Of a stretch of DNA of 64,000 bases, positions 19,875-29,845 are shown piece by piece (positions within the stretch are counted from its first letter, which is position 1; every line of letters starts with the position of its first letter). Source of the DNA: Nocardia sp. BMG51109 (GTDB lineage Bacteria > Actinomycetota > Actinomycetes > Mycobacteriales > Mycobacteriaceae). The notes under the pieces are model-generated. The model was not told the origin of the DNA, did not search any database, and worked only from the letters and a program-made list of their open reading frames with translations. Made by a program: the position numbers and the translations under genes. The DNA lies in NCBI RefSeq assembly GCF_000526215.1, contig NZ_JAFQ01000004.1:62001-126000 (forward strand), given 5' to 3'.

Positions 19875-20780
19875 CTATTCGCGGACGTAATAGCGCAGCG
19901 TGCCGTAGGCGGTGAGACCGGCGAAGACGATGCCGATCGGGAAAATCGTCATGGCGACGATGGTGATGTCGTCGCCGGTGATGCGCGGAAAGACCTTGGA
20001 GGCGAACAGGTCACCCAGCGCGCGGTCGATGACCAGCGGGCGGGCGGCGAGCAGGCCCAGGACCGCGAGCACCGAGCCGACGAGCGCGGCCGCCACCGCC
20101 TCCAGCAGGAACGGCAGCTGGGTGTACCAGCGGGTCGCGCCGACCAGTCGCATGATGCCCACCTCGGTGCGGCGGGTGAACGCCGCGATCTGCACCATGT
20201 TCGCGATCAGCAGCAGCGCGGCCAGCGCCTGCAGCACCGCCAGGCCGAACGCCGCGTTGCGCAGGCCGTCGAACAGGCTCACCAGCCGGTCCACGATCTC
20301 CTTGTCGTTGCGCACGAAACCGACGCCCTCGCGGGTCTGGAACTCCTGGAAGATGCGCGGATACTCCTCCGCGTCGGTCATTTTCACCCGCAGCGAGGCC
20401 GGCAGCGGCGACTCGCTCACATACGCCGCCAGCTCCGGCTGATCCTTGAAGGTCTTCTCCTTGGCCTCGTGGATGGCGTCTTCGCGGCTCAGGAACTGCA
20501 CCGACACCACGCCGTCGGTCCGCTGTAGATCCGCCATCAGCGTCTTGCACGGATTCTGCGAGCAGTCCCGGTCGTTGGCCGACACGTCCTCGGTCAGGTA
20601 CAGCCGGACCTCGAGCCGGTCCAGGAAGTACTGCTCGGTCTTGTCGGCCATCCGGACCGCCAGCAAGCCGCCGCCGAGCATGGTCAGCGACACCGCGGTG
20701 GTGAGGATCATCGCGATGGTCATGGTGACGTTGCGGCGCAGGCCGTTGAAGATCTCGCCGAACAGGAAGCTCGCGCGCAT
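19875..20780 (-). CDS. ftsX: Cell division protein FtsX
   Basis: A 301-aa permease-like subunit of FtsEX, which in mycobacteria activates the peptidoglycan hydrolase RipC. TM1 lies at about 22-43. A large extracellular domain (about 48-175) contains two cysteines in DCSQNPCKT, as in mycobacterial FtsX. Three further TM helices follow (about 180-205, 230-255 and 270-292). RLVGATRWYTQLPFLLEA is the conserved cytoplasmic coupling segment. The start ATG overlaps the ftsE stop by 1 nt (TAATG), giving translational coupling. Confidence 0.95.
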   Translation of the reverse strand: MRASFLFGEIFNGLRRNVTMTIAMILTTAVSLTMLGGGLLAVRMADKTEQYFLDRLEVRLYLTEDVSANDRDCSQNPCKTLMADLQRTDGVVSVQFLSREDAIHEAKEKTFKDQPELAAYVSESPLPASLRVKMTDAEEYPRIFQEFQTREGVGFVRNDKEIVDRLVSLFDGLRNAAFGLAVLQALAALLLIANMVQIAAFTRRTEVGIMRLVGATRWYTQLPFLLEAVAAALVGSVLAVLGLLAARPLVIDRALGDLFASKVFPRITGDDITIVAMTIFPIGIVFAGLTAYGTLRYYVRE

Positions 20781-21469
20781 TACCGGCCCACCCCGTACAC
20801 GCCGGTCGCCTCGTCGCGCACCAGGCGGCCGCGGTCGAGTTCCACCACCCGCCGGCGCATCGCGTCGACGATGTGGTTGTCGTGGGTCGCCATCAGCACC
20901 GTGGTGCCGACGCGATTGATGCGTTCCAGCAGCATCATGATGTCCTGACTGGTCTCGGGGTCGAGGTTGCCGGTGGGCTCGTCGGCCAGCAGCACCAGCG
21001 GCCGGTTCACGAACGCCCGCGCGATCGCGACCCGCTGCTGCTCACCGCCGGACAGCTCGCTCGGCAATCGGTCGGCCTTGCCCGACAGGCCCACCAGATC
21101 CAGCGCCTCCGGGACCGCGCGCTGGATGAACCTGCGGTTCTTGCCGATCACCTCCAGGGCGAACGCCACGTTCTGCTCCACCGTCTTCTGCTGCAACAGC
21201 CGGAAGTCCTGGAATACGCAGCCGATGCGCTGGCGCAACTTGGGCACCCCGCGCCCGGGCAGCCGGTCCACCCGGAAGTCCGCGACGATCACCTCGCCCG
21301 CCGTCGGCTTCTGGTCCTTGAGCAACAACTGCATGAACGTCGACTTCCCCGAACCGGACGGCCCGATGATGAAGACGAACTCGCCCTTGCCGATCTCGAC
21401 GGAGACATTGTCCAGCGCCGGCCGTGTCGAGGTCGGGAAGGACTTGGTGACGTTCCGCAGGGTGATCAC
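20780..21469 (-). CDS. ftsE: Cell division ATP-binding protein FtsE
   Basis: A 229-aa ABC-type ATPase of FtsEX. It begins [20 protein letters not shown]. Walker A is GPSGSGKST (36-44), the signature is LSGGEQQR, Walker B is [12 protein letters not shown], and the switch His lies in LMATHD. The GTG at 21469 gives the same length as mycobacterial FtsE; an upstream GTG/ATG frame to 21502 is a less likely start. It is followed directly by ftsX. ATP hydrolysis transmits a signal through FtsX to cell-wall hydrolases at the septum. Confidence 0.95.
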   Translation of the reverse strand: MITLRNVTKSFPTSTRPALDNVSVEIGKGEFVFIIGPSGSGKSTFMQLLLKDQKPTAGEVIVADFRVDRLPGRGVPKLRQRIGCVFQDFRLLQQKTVEQNVAFALEVIGKNRRFIQRAVPEALDLVGLSGKADRLPSELSGGEQQRVAIARAFVNRPLVLLADEPTGNLDPETSQDIMMLLERINRVGTTVLMATHDNHIVDAMRRRVVELDRGRLVRDEATGVYGVGR

Positions 21470-21606
21470 GAGCAGCCAGTGTAGCCAGCGGAGAACAGCC
21501 ATTCGCCGTCGCGTTTGCGACGTATCCGGAGGGGGAAGGGCGTACCCTCCGCAAACGCGGCAGTCAGACGCGGCACGCCCGGGAAATGCCCCCTGTCACA
21601 TTCAGG

Positions 21607-21765
21607 TCACCTGCCCGGCGACGTCGTCACGGCCGTCTGCGAAATGGTATTCGACAGCGGTGCGAAGCCGGCGTGCTCGGCAGTACCCGGCTTGACGAAC
21701 ACGTACAACACGAACGTGGCCACCCACACGGCGAGCAGGATCGCCGTGGACTTACGCGGTTTCAC
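21607..21765 (-). CDS. Tiny membrane protein, member C of the local family (Rv3103c position)
   Basis: A 52-aa protein beginning at GTG 21765, overlapping the MscS stop region by 14 nt in another frame. It reads VKPRKSTAILLAVWVATFVL, then YVFVKPGTAEHAGF and a Ser/Thr-rich tail. The PR-x-ST boundary, the central W-V and the L-Y-x-x-V-x-P exit match the two proteins at 16611-17087. Here the helix is N-terminal and the polar part follows. It occupies the position of Rv3103c, a small membrane protein between an MscS-like gene and ftsE in M. tuberculosis; orthology is inferred from position. Confidence 0.65.
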   Translation of the reverse strand: MKPRKSTAILLAVWVATFVLYVFVKPGTAEHAGFAPLSNTISQTAVTTSPGR

Positions 21766-22609
21766 TCATACCCTCCCGGCGCAGTGCCGCGGCCACCCGT
21801 ACGCGTAGTTCACGCCCCACCTCGAATTGTTTACCGGGCAAGGTTCGGGCAACCATTCTGATATTCATCTGGTCGACGGTCAGATCCTCCAGACCCATCA
21901 CCGTCGGCTCGTCCAGCAGCAGCGATTTCAGCTTGTGATCCTGGAACGCCCTGGCGCCCACGGCGTGCAGGATCTCGTTGACCTTGGTGATGTCGGCGGT
22001 GGCGGGCACCGGCACATCGATCGCGGCCCGCGCCCAATCCTTCGACAGGTTGGTGACTTTCACGATCTGGCCGTTGGGCACCGTGATCACCTCGCCGTCC
22101 ACGTTACGCAGGGTGGTGATGCGCAGCGTGACGTCCTCGATCGTGCCCTCGGCGGCGGTCGTCTGCCCGGTGACGGCGATGCTCACCACATCACCGAACC
22201 CGTACTGCCGCTCGGTGATCAGGAAGAACCCGGCCAGCAGATCCTGCACGATGCGCTGCGCGCCGAAACCGACGGCGGCACCGATCACGGCGGCGGGCGC
22301 GACCAGGCCGCCGAGCGGAAATCCGAAGCGCTGCACGACGGCCAGGGCCACCATGAAGTAGGCGATCGACAGCAGCACCCAGGTGAGCACCTGCGCCAGG
22401 GCGTGCCGATGCTTGGCGGCCTCCGAGCGCACCAGGGAGTCGCTGCTGCGGAACCCGGCATCGATGCGGCGCGTGACCCGGTCCCGGACGAACGTCGCGA
22501 GCCGGCTGAGCAGCACCGCGCCCACGATGAGCAGCACGATCTCCAGCCCGCTGCCGCGCAGCCAGGTGGTGAGCTGGGTACCGGTGGCGGCGGCAAGTTC
22601 GGTCGTCAT
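21752..22609 (-). CDS. Small-conductance mechanosensitive channel (MscS family)
   Basis: A 285-aa MscS-type channel with three N-terminal helices (about 22-42, 72-92 and 100-125). The third, AAVIGAAVGFGAQRIVQDLLAG, is the Gly/Ala-packed pore helix TM3. The beta domain follows with GDVVSIAVTGQTTAAEGTIE and ITVPNGQIVKVTNLS, the typical MscS beta signature. It gates by membrane tension. It lies between prfB and ftsE, as in mycobacteria (Rv3104c position), and its 3' end overlaps the tiny membrane protein gene. Confidence 0.92.
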   Translation of the reverse strand: MTTELAAATGTQLTTWLRGSGLEIVLLIVGAVLLSRLATFVRDRVTRRIDAGFRSSDSLVRSEAAKHRHALAQVLTWVLLSIAYFMVALAVVQRFGFPLGGLVAPAAVIGAAVGFGAQRIVQDLLAGFFLITERQYGFGDVVSIAVTGQTTAAEGTIEDVTLRITTLRNVDGEVITVPNGQIVKVTNLSKDWARAAIDVPVPATADITKVNEILHAVGARAFQDHKLKSLLLDEPTVMGLEDLTVDQMNIRMVARTLPGKQFEVGRELRVRVAAALRREGMSETA

Positions 22610-22763
22610 CGGCCGGCCCTCCCCGGCGTGAACCGAATACCCCGAACGCCGATGCCCCGAGCCCTACCACCAAAATGCACGTCAGACAGGCTACTACGGC
22701 GCGTGCACTGCCCGATACGTCGTGATTGCGCCGTGATAGCAACGGCAGGACGAATTCCCGCTA

Positions 22764-23882
22764 TTACTGTTCGGCGCCCTGCCGCATCCGCCAGCGGATT
22801 CCTTCCTCGATGAAGCTGTCGATATCGCCGTCCAGTACGGCGCTCGGGTTGTTCACCTCGTAGTTGGTGCGCAGATCCTTCACCATCTGGTACGGGTGCA
22901 GCACGTACGAGCGCATCTGGTTGCCCCACGAGGCGCCCTCGTTGGTCTTGAGCGCGTCCATCTGCGCGCGCTCCTCCAGCCGCTTGCGCTCCAGCAGCTT
23001 CGCCTGCAGCACCCGCATCGCCGAGATCTTGTTCTGCAGCTGCGATTTCTCGTTCTGGCAGGTGACCACGATGCCCGTGGGGACGTGCGTGATGCGGACG
23101 GCGGAGTCGGTGGTGTTGACGCTCTGCCCGCCGGGGCCCGACGAGCGGTAGACATCGACGCGGATATCGGACTCCGGCACGTCGATGTGGTCGGTGGTCT
23201 CCACCACCGGCAGCACCTCGACCTCGGCGAAGGACGTCTGGCGGCGGCCCTGGTTGTCGAACGGGCTGATCCGCACCAGCCGGTGCGTGCCCATCTCGAC
23301 CGACAGGGTGCCGTAGGCGTAGGGCACCTTGACCGCGAAGGTGGCGCTCTTGATGCCCGCCTCCTCGGCATAGGAGGTGTCGTACAGCTCCACCGGGTAC
23401 TTGTGCCGCTCGGCCCAGCGGACGTACATGCGCATCAGCATCTGGGCCCAGTCGGCGGCGTCCACGCCACCCGCGCCGGAACGGATGTTGACCAGCGCCT
23501 CGCGCTTGTCGTACTCGCCCGACAGCAGGGTACGCACCTCCATCGCCTCCACGTCGGCGTGCAGGGCGGAACGTTCGGCGTCGGCCTCGGCCAGCGCAGC
23601 GGTGTGGGCCTCGCCCTCCTCGCCCTCGGCCAGCTCGTAGAGCACCGGAAGATCCTCCAGGCGCTGGCGCAGCTCGGTGGCGCGGCGCAGCTCGCTCTGC
23701 GAGTGCGACAGCTCGCTGGTGACCCGCTGTGCGTGTTCCTGGTCGTTCCACAGCTCCGGATCGGCGGCCTGCTGTTCGAGCTCGTCGATCCGGCGGCGCA
23801 GCTCGTCGATATCGAGTACCGACTCGACGGTCTTCAGCGTGTTGTCGAGTTCGGCGAGATCAGCGGAGACGTCAGGATGCAC
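22764..23882 (-). CDS. prfB: Peptide chain release factor 2
   Basis: A 372-aa class I release factor recognising UGA and UAA. The anticodon-like SPF is at 206-208 ([15 protein letters not shown]) and the catalytic GGQ at 251-253 ([20 protein letters not shown]). The N-terminal helical domain and long coiled coil are complete. The reading frame is continuous, with no programmed +1 frameshift of the enterobacterial kind, which is normal in actinobacteria. It heads the prfB-mscS-small protein-ftsE-ftsX strand. Confidence 0.97.
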   Translation of the reverse strand: MHPDVSADLAELDNTLKTVESVLDIDELRRRIDELEQQAADPELWNDQEHAQRVTSELSHSQSELRRATELRQRLEDLPVLYELAEGEEGEAHTAALAEADAERSALHADVEAMEVRTLLSGEYDKREALVNIRSGAGGVDAADWAQMLMRMYVRWAERHKYPVELYDTSYAEEAGIKSATFAVKVPYAYGTLSVEMGTHRLVRISPFDNQGRRQTSFAEVEVLPVVETTDHIDVPESDIRVDVYRSSGPGGQSVNTTDSAVRITHVPTGIVVTCQNEKSQLQNKISAMRVLQAKLLERKRLEERAQMDALKTNEGASWGNQMRSYVLHPYQMVKDLRTNYEVNNPSAVLDGDIDSFIEEGIRWRMRQGAEQ

Positions 23883-23968
23883 GATGGTCCAATCTACCGG
23901 TCTCGCTCTGCGCCGCGAAATACGCCGAGGCCAGGGTGGATATCGTCGGCCGGGCGCGCGAGCACCGG

Positions 23969-24826
23969 TCAGCCCGATACGGCCCGCAAGCCTCCCGGAC
24001 GGCGGCCGATCAGACCGTCCAGCGCGGCAGCGGTCCCGGCGTCGGCCGGGAGACCGACGAGAATGTGCTGGTCGTCGTCGGCGGACAGGTCCAGCCGCTC
24101 GTAGGCGAAACGCAACGATCCCGCGTCCGGATGGTTCATGCGCGCGATGCCGTTGGCGTCGGCGAAGCCGGGAATCCGCTCCAGGCGGCCGGTGAACTCC
24201 GCACCGACGGTGACGGTCAGCTCGTCGATCAGCTCCGCGACGTGCGAATCCGACCGATACGGGCCCTCCTTGAGATTCGCGACGGTCTTGTCGGCCCAGT
24301 GTTCCCAGTCCGGGTACGCGTCGCGGGCACGCGGATCGGTGAACAGGTAGCGCGGAATGCTGGCCGGCAACCCGCCGTCGAGCAGCCCGATCGGACCCAG
24401 CACCCGCACGTATCCGTCGGTGCAGGCCAGCACCTCGCCGAGGCGGTTGATCACGGCCGCGGGCGCCGGCGCGAGCTGGTCCAGCACGGCTCGTACGGCC
24501 GGGCGCACCTCCCGGTTCGGGGCGGCGCCGCCCAGGCAGTTGAAGCTCGGGTCGGCCCCCTTGACCAACCGGTACAGATGCACACGCTCGCTGGGCGGCA
24601 TCCGCAGGGCATCGGCGAGCGCCGACACCACCGCGGTGGACGGGTGCCGGTCGCGCCCCTGTTCCAACCGGATCAGGTACTCGACGCTGACGCCGGCGAG
24701 GATGGCCAATTCGGCGCGGCGCAGCCCCGGCGTGCGGCGGCGCGTGCCGGCCGGCAGCCCGACGGCGGCCGGGGTGACGGCCTCTCGCCGGGTGCGCAGG
24801 AACAGGCCGAACTCGTTGTCGCTCAT
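23969..24826 (-). CDS. XRE-family regulator with MmyB-like ligand domain
   Basis: A 285-aa regulator. The N-terminal XRE helix-turn-helix (about 8-80) contains [28 protein letters not shown]. From about residue 105 comes the MmyB-like ligand-binding domain ([23 protein letters not shown] ... [21 protein letters not shown]...), a PAS-like fold reported to bind fatty acids in related proteins. Regulators of this type usually sit divergent from a reductase or dehydrogenase, here the flavin reductase at 25090. An inverted repeat lies in the shared intergenic region. Confidence 0.9.
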   Translation of the reverse strand: MSDNEFGLFLRTRREAVTPAAVGLPAGTRRRTPGLRRAELAILAGVSVEYLIRLEQGRDRHPSTAVVSALADALRMPPSERVHLYRLVKGADPSFNCLGGAAPNREVRPAVRAVLDQLAPAPAAVINRLGEVLACTDGYVRVLGPIGLLDGGLPASIPRYLFTDPRARDAYPDWEHWADKTVANLKEGPYRSDSHVAELIDELTVTVGAEFTGRLERIPGFADANGIARMNHPDAGSLRFAYERLDLSADDDQHILVGLPADAGTAAALDGLIGRRPGGLRAVSG

Positions 24827-25046
24827 GGCCGGGCGCCGTCGCTCACGGCCCGGGGCCCTCCGCAGGATGTCCGCACCTACCGCACCTCGCTCGTCGTCCG
24901 GGTGCGCGGCAGGTTCCGCGGAGTACTACTCGGTTCGCTCGCCACGCTCCCCCTCGCTCGACGCTAGCAGCGCGGAGGCCGGGGAGGGTGTCCCTGCCAC
25001 TACCACTCTCGCCGCGGGCTCCCTGACCGGCGCGGCGATCGGAAGA

Positions 25047-25066
25047 GTCGTAGCAAGCGATACGAC
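25047..25066. promoter_or_regulatory. Inverted repeat, candidate XRE operator
   Basis: GTCGTA and TACGAC form 6-bp inverted arms around an 8-nt spacer, 23 bp upstream of the flavin reductase start in the divergent region shared with the XRE/MmyB gene. Assignment to that regulator is inference. Confidence 0.4.
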
Positions 25067-25089
25067 AACCGCATCCGAAGGAGCCATGA

Positions 25090-25674
25090 ATGACCAGCAC
25101 CCCGCGTCTCGCCGTGCTCATCGCCAGCGTCCGGAACGGACGGTTCGGTCCGGTGGTGGCGAACTGGTTCGCCGAACAGGCCCGCAAGCACGGCGAATTC
25201 GACGTCGACGTGATCGACCTCGCCGAGGCGGACCTGCCGCTCGCGCTGCCGGCCACCTCGCCGAGGATCGAGCCGAATCCGACGCGACCGGCGGGCATGT
25301 CCGCCCTCACCCGCGGTCTCGAGCAGGCCGACGCGATCGTCGTCGTGACCCCCGACATCAATCGCAGCTACCCGGCGTCGCTGAAGTCCGCCATCGACTG
25401 GCATTTCACTCAGTGGGACCGCAAGACGATCGGTTTCGTCGGCTACAGCGGCATGAGCGGCGGTCTGTTCGCGATCGACCACCTCCGTGAGGTGTTCAAC
25501 GAACTGAACGCGCACACGGTCCGCGAATACGTGTCCTTCCCCCGCTACTACCTGCTGTTCGACGCCGACGGCAAGCTCGCCGAACCGGCCGAACCGGAGG
25601 AGGCCGCCGCCGCGATGCTCGACCAGTTGCACTGGTGGGCAAGCGCATTGGCCGCGGCCCGGGTAGCCGACTGA
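25090..25674 (+). CDS. NADPH-dependent FMN reductase family protein
   Basis: A 194-aa flavodoxin-fold reductase of the FMN_red family, which reduces FMN or quinones/azo compounds. The N-terminus LAVLIASVRNGRFGPVVANWF contains the phosphate-binding S-x-R-x-G-R loop. VVVTPDINRSYPASLKSAIDW is the family motif (usually PEYN.S.PG.LKNAIDW), with PDINRSYP here in place of PEYN. The ATG follows GAAGGAG. It is divergent from the XRE/MmyB regulator and followed by an SDR gene 198 bp downstream. Confidence 0.88.
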   Translation: MTSTPRLAVLIASVRNGRFGPVVANWFAEQARKHGEFDVDVIDLAEADLPLALPATSPRIEPNPTRPAGMSALTRGLEQADAIVVVTPDINRSYPASLKSAIDWHFTQWDRKTIGFVGYSGMSGGLFAIDHLREVFNELNAHTVREYVSFPRYYLLFDADGKLAEPAEPEEAAAAMLDQLHWWASALAAARVAD

Positions 25675-25872
25675 GGAGTGGCCGGCATCCGTGCACGCCG
25701 CACCCCACAGGAGCGGTACACGGCCGTCACGATTACCGGCCGGATCGGATTCGGCAACGCGCTCGGCGGCCGGTGACCGCTCCGTCGGGCACGACAACCG
25801 CCGACGAACGCGCCGTCGCCGGTTGCGGTTTCGCGTGATGAGATGACAGTTCGCCGTCGACGAGGAGGCCGA

Positions 25873-26676
25873 ATGAACACCATCGCAGTGACCGGGAGCG
25901 CATCGGGGATCGGTGCGGCCGTGGCCGCGCAGCTCGAGCAGGACGGACATCGAGTGATCGGCGTGGACCTGCACGATGCCGAGGTAACCGCCGACCTGGG
26001 CACCGCCGCGGGCCGGGCGCACGCCGTCACCGCGATCACCCGGCTCGCCGAGGGGCGGCTGGACGGTTTCCTGCCGTTCGCCGGTGTCGCGCCCACGGCC
26101 GGCCGCGCCGCCGGGCTGCTGGTGTCGGTCAACTACTTCGGGGCGATCGAGCTGTTGGAGGACCTGCGCCCGCTGCTGCGCGCGGCCGACGCCGCCTCGG
26201 TCGTGCTGGTGTCGTCGAATTCCACCACCACCCAACCGAATTGGCCGGTGGAGCTGGCCGACGCGTGCCTGGCCGGCGACGAGGAGCGCGCCCGCGGCCT
26301 GGCCGAATCGCTCGGCGATCTGGCCGCGCTGCACACCTACCCGGCCACCAAGGCGGCCCTGGCCTGGTACGCGCGCACCAAGTCGGCCGAGTACATCAAG
26401 GAGGGCATCCGGCTCAACGCCATCGCCCCGGGCTATATCGACACCCCGATGACGCAGGAGGGCACGGAGAACGAGCTGATCCGCGAGGGGATGAAGGGCT
26501 ACCTCGCCGCCACGCCGATCGGCCGCGCCGGGCGACCGGAGGAGATCGCGAATCTGGCGGCGTTCCTGGTGTCCGACAAGGCCACGTTCTTCGTCGGCTC
26601 GGTGGTGTTCTGCGACGGCGGTATCGACGCCTCCTTCCGGGGCAGGGACTGGCCCGCCGTCTGGCAGGTCGGGTAG
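25873..26676 (+). CDS. Short-chain dehydrogenase/reductase (3-alpha-hydroxysteroid dehydrogenase-like)
   Basis: A 267-aa [11 protein letters not shown] (6-13) binds the dinucleotide; [15 protein letters not shown] provides an acidic residue after strand 2, pointing to NAD. The catalytic residues are Ser in VSSNS and Tyr-Lys in YPATK. The shortened middle region, with PFAGV in place of the usual NNAG, resembles 3-alpha-hydroxysteroid dehydrogenase-type SDRs; C-terminal [15 protein letters not shown] is standard. ATG 25873 is supported by GAGGAGG. Substrate unknown; a steroid or fatty alcohol is plausible. Confidence 0.88.
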   Translation: MNTIAVTGSASGIGAAVAAQLEQDGHRVIGVDLHDAEVTADLGTAAGRAHAVTAITRLAEGRLDGFLPFAGVAPTAGRAAGLLVSVNYFGAIELLEDLRPLLRAADAASVVLVSSNSTTTQPNWPVELADACLAGDEERARGLAESLGDLAALHTYPATKAALAWYARTKSAEYIKEGIRLNAIAPGYIDTPMTQEGTENELIREGMKGYLAATPIGRAGRPEEIANLAAFLVSDKATFFVGSVVFCDGGIDASFRGRDWPAVWQVG

Positions 26677-26714
26677 GGGGCGGCGGTGCGGCGCGCACCG
26701 GTTACCGTTGCGGC

Positions 26715-27497
26715 GTGACCGACTCCGCGGACCTCGAACTCGCCCTGCGCCTGGCCGACGCGGCCGACGCGATCACCCGCGCCCGGTTCGGGGCGCTGGA
26801 TCTGAAGGTCGACAGCAAGCCGGATCTGACGCCCGTCTCGGACGCGGATCTGGCGGTGGAGCGGGCGCTGCGCGCGGAACTCGAACGCGAGCGGCCGGGC
26901 GATGCGGTGCTGGGCGAGGAGTTCGGCGGCGAGGTCGAGTTCACCGGGCGGCAGTGGGTGCTCGACCCGATCGACGGCACCAAGAACTTCGTGCGCGGGG
27001 TTCCGGTCTGGGCGTCGCTCATCGCGCTGCTCGAGGACGGGGTGCCGGTGGTCGGTGCGGTGAGCGCCCCGGCCTTGGCCCGGCGCTGGTGGGCCGCAAC
27101 GGGTTCCGGCGCGTGGACCCGGTTCGAGCCGGAACCGCCGAAGCCGATCGCGGTCTCGGCGGTCCGCGAGATCGGGGCCGCGAGCTTGGCCATCTCCAGC
27201 CTGTCCGGCTGGCGCGATCTCGGCCTGCGCGACCGGCTCATCGACCTCACCGATGAGGTGTGGCGCACCAGGGGGTACGGCGACTTCTTCGGCTACTGCC
27301 TGCTCGCCGAGGGTGCGGTCGACATCGCCACCGAACCGGAGGTGTCGCTCTGGGACCTGGCGCCGCTGGACGTTCTGGTGCGCGAGGCGGGCGGGAGGTT
27401 CACGGCGCTCGACGGCAGTCCGGGGCCACACGGCGGTAGCGCAGTCGCCACGAATGGATTGCTGCACGACGAGGTTGTGGCGAAGCTGAGTCGCTGA
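26715..27497 (+). CDS. hisN: Histidinol-phosphatase, inositol monophosphatase family (HisN)
   Basis: A 260-aa Mg-dependent phosphatase, the size of actinobacterial HisN (Rv3137, 260 aa), which makes histidinol from histidinol phosphate. Metal ligands are visible in GEEFGGE (E of motif 1) and in [15 protein letters not shown], the IMPase signature DPxDGTxNF. The C-terminal [17 protein letters not shown] carries the last metal Asp. The GTG start lies 38 bp after the SDR stop. As in M. tuberculosis, it is near fadE24-fadE23, which supports HisN over a general inositol phosphatase. Confidence 0.88.
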   Translation: MTDSADLELALRLADAADAITRARFGALDLKVDSKPDLTPVSDADLAVERALRAELERERPGDAVLGEEFGGEVEFTGRQWVLDPIDGTKNFVRGVPVWASLIALLEDGVPVVGAVSAPALARRWWAATGSGAWTRFEPEPPKPIAVSAVREIGAASLAISSLSGWRDLGLRDRLIDLTDEVWRTRGYGDFFGYCLLAEGAVDIATEPEVSLWDLAPLDVLVREAGGRFTALDGSPGPHGGSAVATNGLLHDEVVAKLSR

Positions 27498-27652
27498 AAC
27501 CGGTTGCCGCGAGCCGTCTTCGAAGACCGAGCCGGAATTCTCCATACCCGGCATGCCCGACGCGGTCGTGCCGGCACCGTCGGGAGCTCACGCGGCGAGG
27601 CGGCATGGGTGTGCGGCGGCCGAAGCAACTCGAGGGCGCCCCATCGACCCGT

Positions 27653-28243
27653 TCAGTTCGTGAGATCACCGACGAGCACGGCGAGATCCTTGTTTTCCCA
27701 CACGATTTCGACGGAGAACCCCGCCTCGCACAACCAGCTCACCTGGTCGGCGGCGCTGCTGGGAGTGTCGTAGTCGCCGTCGATCGGCGTCACCGTGTCG
27801 GCAGCGTCGTCGGGAACGACCAAGTCTCCCAAGACGAACCGGCCCCCCGGCGTGAGTTCCCGGGCCACCCGGCCGAACAGGTCGGCCTTGCCCGCGCCGT
27901 CCAGGTGGTGCACCGCCAGCGCCGAGACGACGAGTTCGAACGGCCCTCCGGGCAACGGGTCCTGTAGTCGGCTCACGCGTAGCTCGGTATCCGCCGGCAG
28001 CACCGAGCGGGCATGGTCGAGCATCGGGGCGCTGGCGTCCACACCGACCAATGTCGCCCCCGGATGCGCCTGCAGCACGCCGCGCGCCGTCACCCCTGTA
28101 CCCGTCCCCAGATCGAGGATCCGCCCGACTCGGCCGACCCCGATCGTCGCATCACAGACGGCCGCCTGTAACCGCACGTACGCCGGAACCTCGGCGGCCA
28201 TCAGCTCGTCGTAGGTATCGGGATCGAAATGAAACTGACCCAT
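27653..28243 (-). CDS. Class I SAM-dependent methyltransferase
   Basis: A 196-aa methyltransferase. The SAM-binding motif I is ILDLGTGTGVTARGV (42-56), the acidic residue of motif II is in LVGVDASAPML, motif III is FELVVSALAVHHLDGAGK, and motif IV/V is LTPGGRFVLGDLVVP. The DUF-like N-terminus FDPDTYDELMAAEVPAY is typical of ubiquinone/SAM methyltransferases. The substrate is unknown. It is convergent with hisN and divergent from fadE24. Confidence 0.85.
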   Translation of the reverse strand: MGQFHFDPDTYDELMAAEVPAYVRLQAAVCDATIGVGRVGRILDLGTGTGVTARGVLQAHPGATLVGVDASAPMLDHARSVLPADTELRVSRLQDPLPGGPFELVVSALAVHHLDGAGKADLFGRVARELTPGGRFVLGDLVVPDDAADTVTPIDGDYDTPSSAADQVSWLCEAGFSVEIVWENKDLAVLVGDLTN

Positions 28244-28349
28244 CGTCCGACACTATCGGCAGAGACCCTGCGGGTCGTATCAGCACCGGCCGTGCTCGCG
28301 TGGCGCTGTGGCGGAGATCGCCCTGTGTATGCTGCCGCTCGACGCATTT

Positions 28350-28386
28350 CTTACTCTGGAGTAAGATAGACTTACTCGAAAGTAGG
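28350..28386 (+). promoter_or_regulatory. Two tandem operators over the fadE24-fadE23 promoter
   Basis: CTTACT-N4-AGTAAG (28350-28365, perfect) and CTTACT-N4-AGTAGG (28371-28386, one mismatch) have the same geometry and lie 21 bp apart, two helical turns. TAAGAT at 28362-28367 is a likely -10, with TCGACG 17 bp upstream as a weak -35, so the first palindrome covers the promoter core. A TetR-type repressor is likely; its gene is not identifiable here. Confidence 0.65.
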
Positions 28387-28431
28387 AAGCTGGGACCCCC
28401 GATCACCCCCCACCCGAGAAGACTGGTGATT

Positions 28432-29817
28432 ATGAGCACTCGAGACACCGCAACGAAGCGACGTCCGGATTCGGCCGTCGGGCTGAACCCGCAGAAGCGC
28501 GACATCATGGGCGCTGCCATGCGGTTCATGACCGCTCTCACCGGCTCCGAGCTGGCCGAGAAGTACAAACTGCGGGAGCCGATCAACCGACTCACCTACG
28601 AGGGCACCAAGACCGGCTTCCGCACGCTCGGCGCCGCCACCCGCGCCTTCACCAGGGTGTCCGGCGGCGGCAAGCCGAAGCGGTTGCCCACCAACGAGTC
28701 TCGCACCAAGGACTACTTCGACCTGACGCCGAGCGACGAGCAGCAGATGATCGTCGAGACGGTGCGCGAGTTCGCCGGGGAGATCCTGCGCCCGGCCGCC
28801 TTCGAGGCCGACAGCGCCGCCAAGGCGCCGCGCGATCTGCTGGAGCGCGCCGCCGAGCTCGGCATCACGCTGATCAACGTGCCCGAGGAGCTGGAGGGCG
28901 CGGCCGCCGAGCGCGGCGCGGTCACCAACACGATGGTCGCCGAGGCGCTCGCGCACGGCGACATGGGCCTGGCGCTGCCGATCCTGGCGCCCTCGGGTGT
29001 CGCGATCGCGTTGTCGCAGTGGGGTTCCGACGCACAGCAGAAGACCTACCTGGGCGCGTTCACGGGTGAGAACGTGCCGCAGGCGTCGGTGGTGATCAGC
29101 GAACCGCGCGCGCTGTTCGATCCGTTCGCCCTGCAGACCAAGGCCACCCGCTCCCCCAGCGGCTACCGCCTCAACGGCGTGAAGAGCTTCGTCCCGGCCG
29201 CCGGTGATGCCGAACTGTTCATCGTTGCCGCCGAACTCGACGGCCGCCCGGCGCTTTTCGTCGTCGAGTCCGACACCCCGGGCGTCGTGATCGAGGCGGA
29301 CCCGAGCATGGGTCTGCGCGCGGCCGGGCTGGGCCGGCTGATCCTCGACAACGTCGCGGTGCCCACCGAGGCGATCCTGGGCGACGGTGACGCCGCCCAG
29401 CGCACCGAGGAGTACGCCGACGCGGTGCGGCTGGCCCGCCTGGGCTGGTCGTCCCTGGCCATCGGCACCGGCCAGGCCGTGCTCGACTACGTGATTCCGT
29501 ACGTGAAGGAGCGCGAGGCGTTCGGCGAGCCGGTCGCCCACCGGCAGGCGGTCGCGTTCATGGTCGCCAATATCGCGATCGAACTGGACGGCCTGCGGCT
29601 CGTGACCCTGCGGGGTGCGTCACGCGCCGAGCAGGGTCTGTCCTTCGCCCGCGAGGCGGCATTGGCCCGAAAGCTGGCCACCGACAAGGGAATGCAGATC
29701 GGCCTGGACGGCGTGCAGTTGCTCGGCGGCCACGGCTACACCAAGGAGCACCCGGTCGAGCGCTGGTACCGCGATCTGCGGGCCGTCGGCGTCGCCGAGG
29801 GCGTAGTGCTGGTCTGA
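28432..29817 (+). CDS. fadE24: Acyl-CoA dehydrogenase FadE24-like subunit
   Basis: A 461-aa acyl-CoA dehydrogenase, similar in size and order to M. tuberculosis FadE24. An N-terminal extension of about 95 aa precedes the ACAD fold, which starts at LTPSDEQQMIVETVREFA. GVKSFVPAAGDAELFIVAAE lies in the beta domain, and the C-terminal helical domain ends GGHGYTKEHPVERWYRDLRAVGVAEG. The usual catalytic Glu motif (Y/F-E-G-T) is absent; the tail ends at AEGVVLV. FadE23, 28 bp downstream, has the motif, so the two probably form an alpha2-beta2 enzyme. Two operators precede it. Confidence 0.88.
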   Translation: MSTRDTATKRRPDSAVGLNPQKRDIMGAAMRFMTALTGSELAEKYKLREPINRLTYEGTKTGFRTLGAATRAFTRVSGGGKPKRLPTNESRTKDYFDLTPSDEQQMIVETVREFAGEILRPAAFEADSAAKAPRDLLERAAELGITLINVPEELEGAAAERGAVTNTMVAEALAHGDMGLALPILAPSGVAIALSQWGSDAQQKTYLGAFTGENVPQASVVISEPRALFDPFALQTKATRSPSGYRLNGVKSFVPAAGDAELFIVAAELDGRPALFVVESDTPGVVIEADPSMGLRAAGLGRLILDNVAVPTEAILGDGDAAQRTEEYADAVRLARLGWSSLAIGTGQAVLDYVIPYVKEREAFGEPVAHRQAVAFMVANIAIELDGLRLVTLRGASRAEQGLSFAREAALARKLATDKGMQIGLDGVQLLGGHGYTKEHPVERWYRDLRAVGVAEGVVLV

Positions 29818-29845
29818 CCCAACGACTTTCGACGGAGCCACTGCC

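Noticed and set aside
22764..23882. Programmed +1 frameshift in prfB
   Set aside because: The reading frame is continuous from ATG to stop, with no internal UGA near codon 25.
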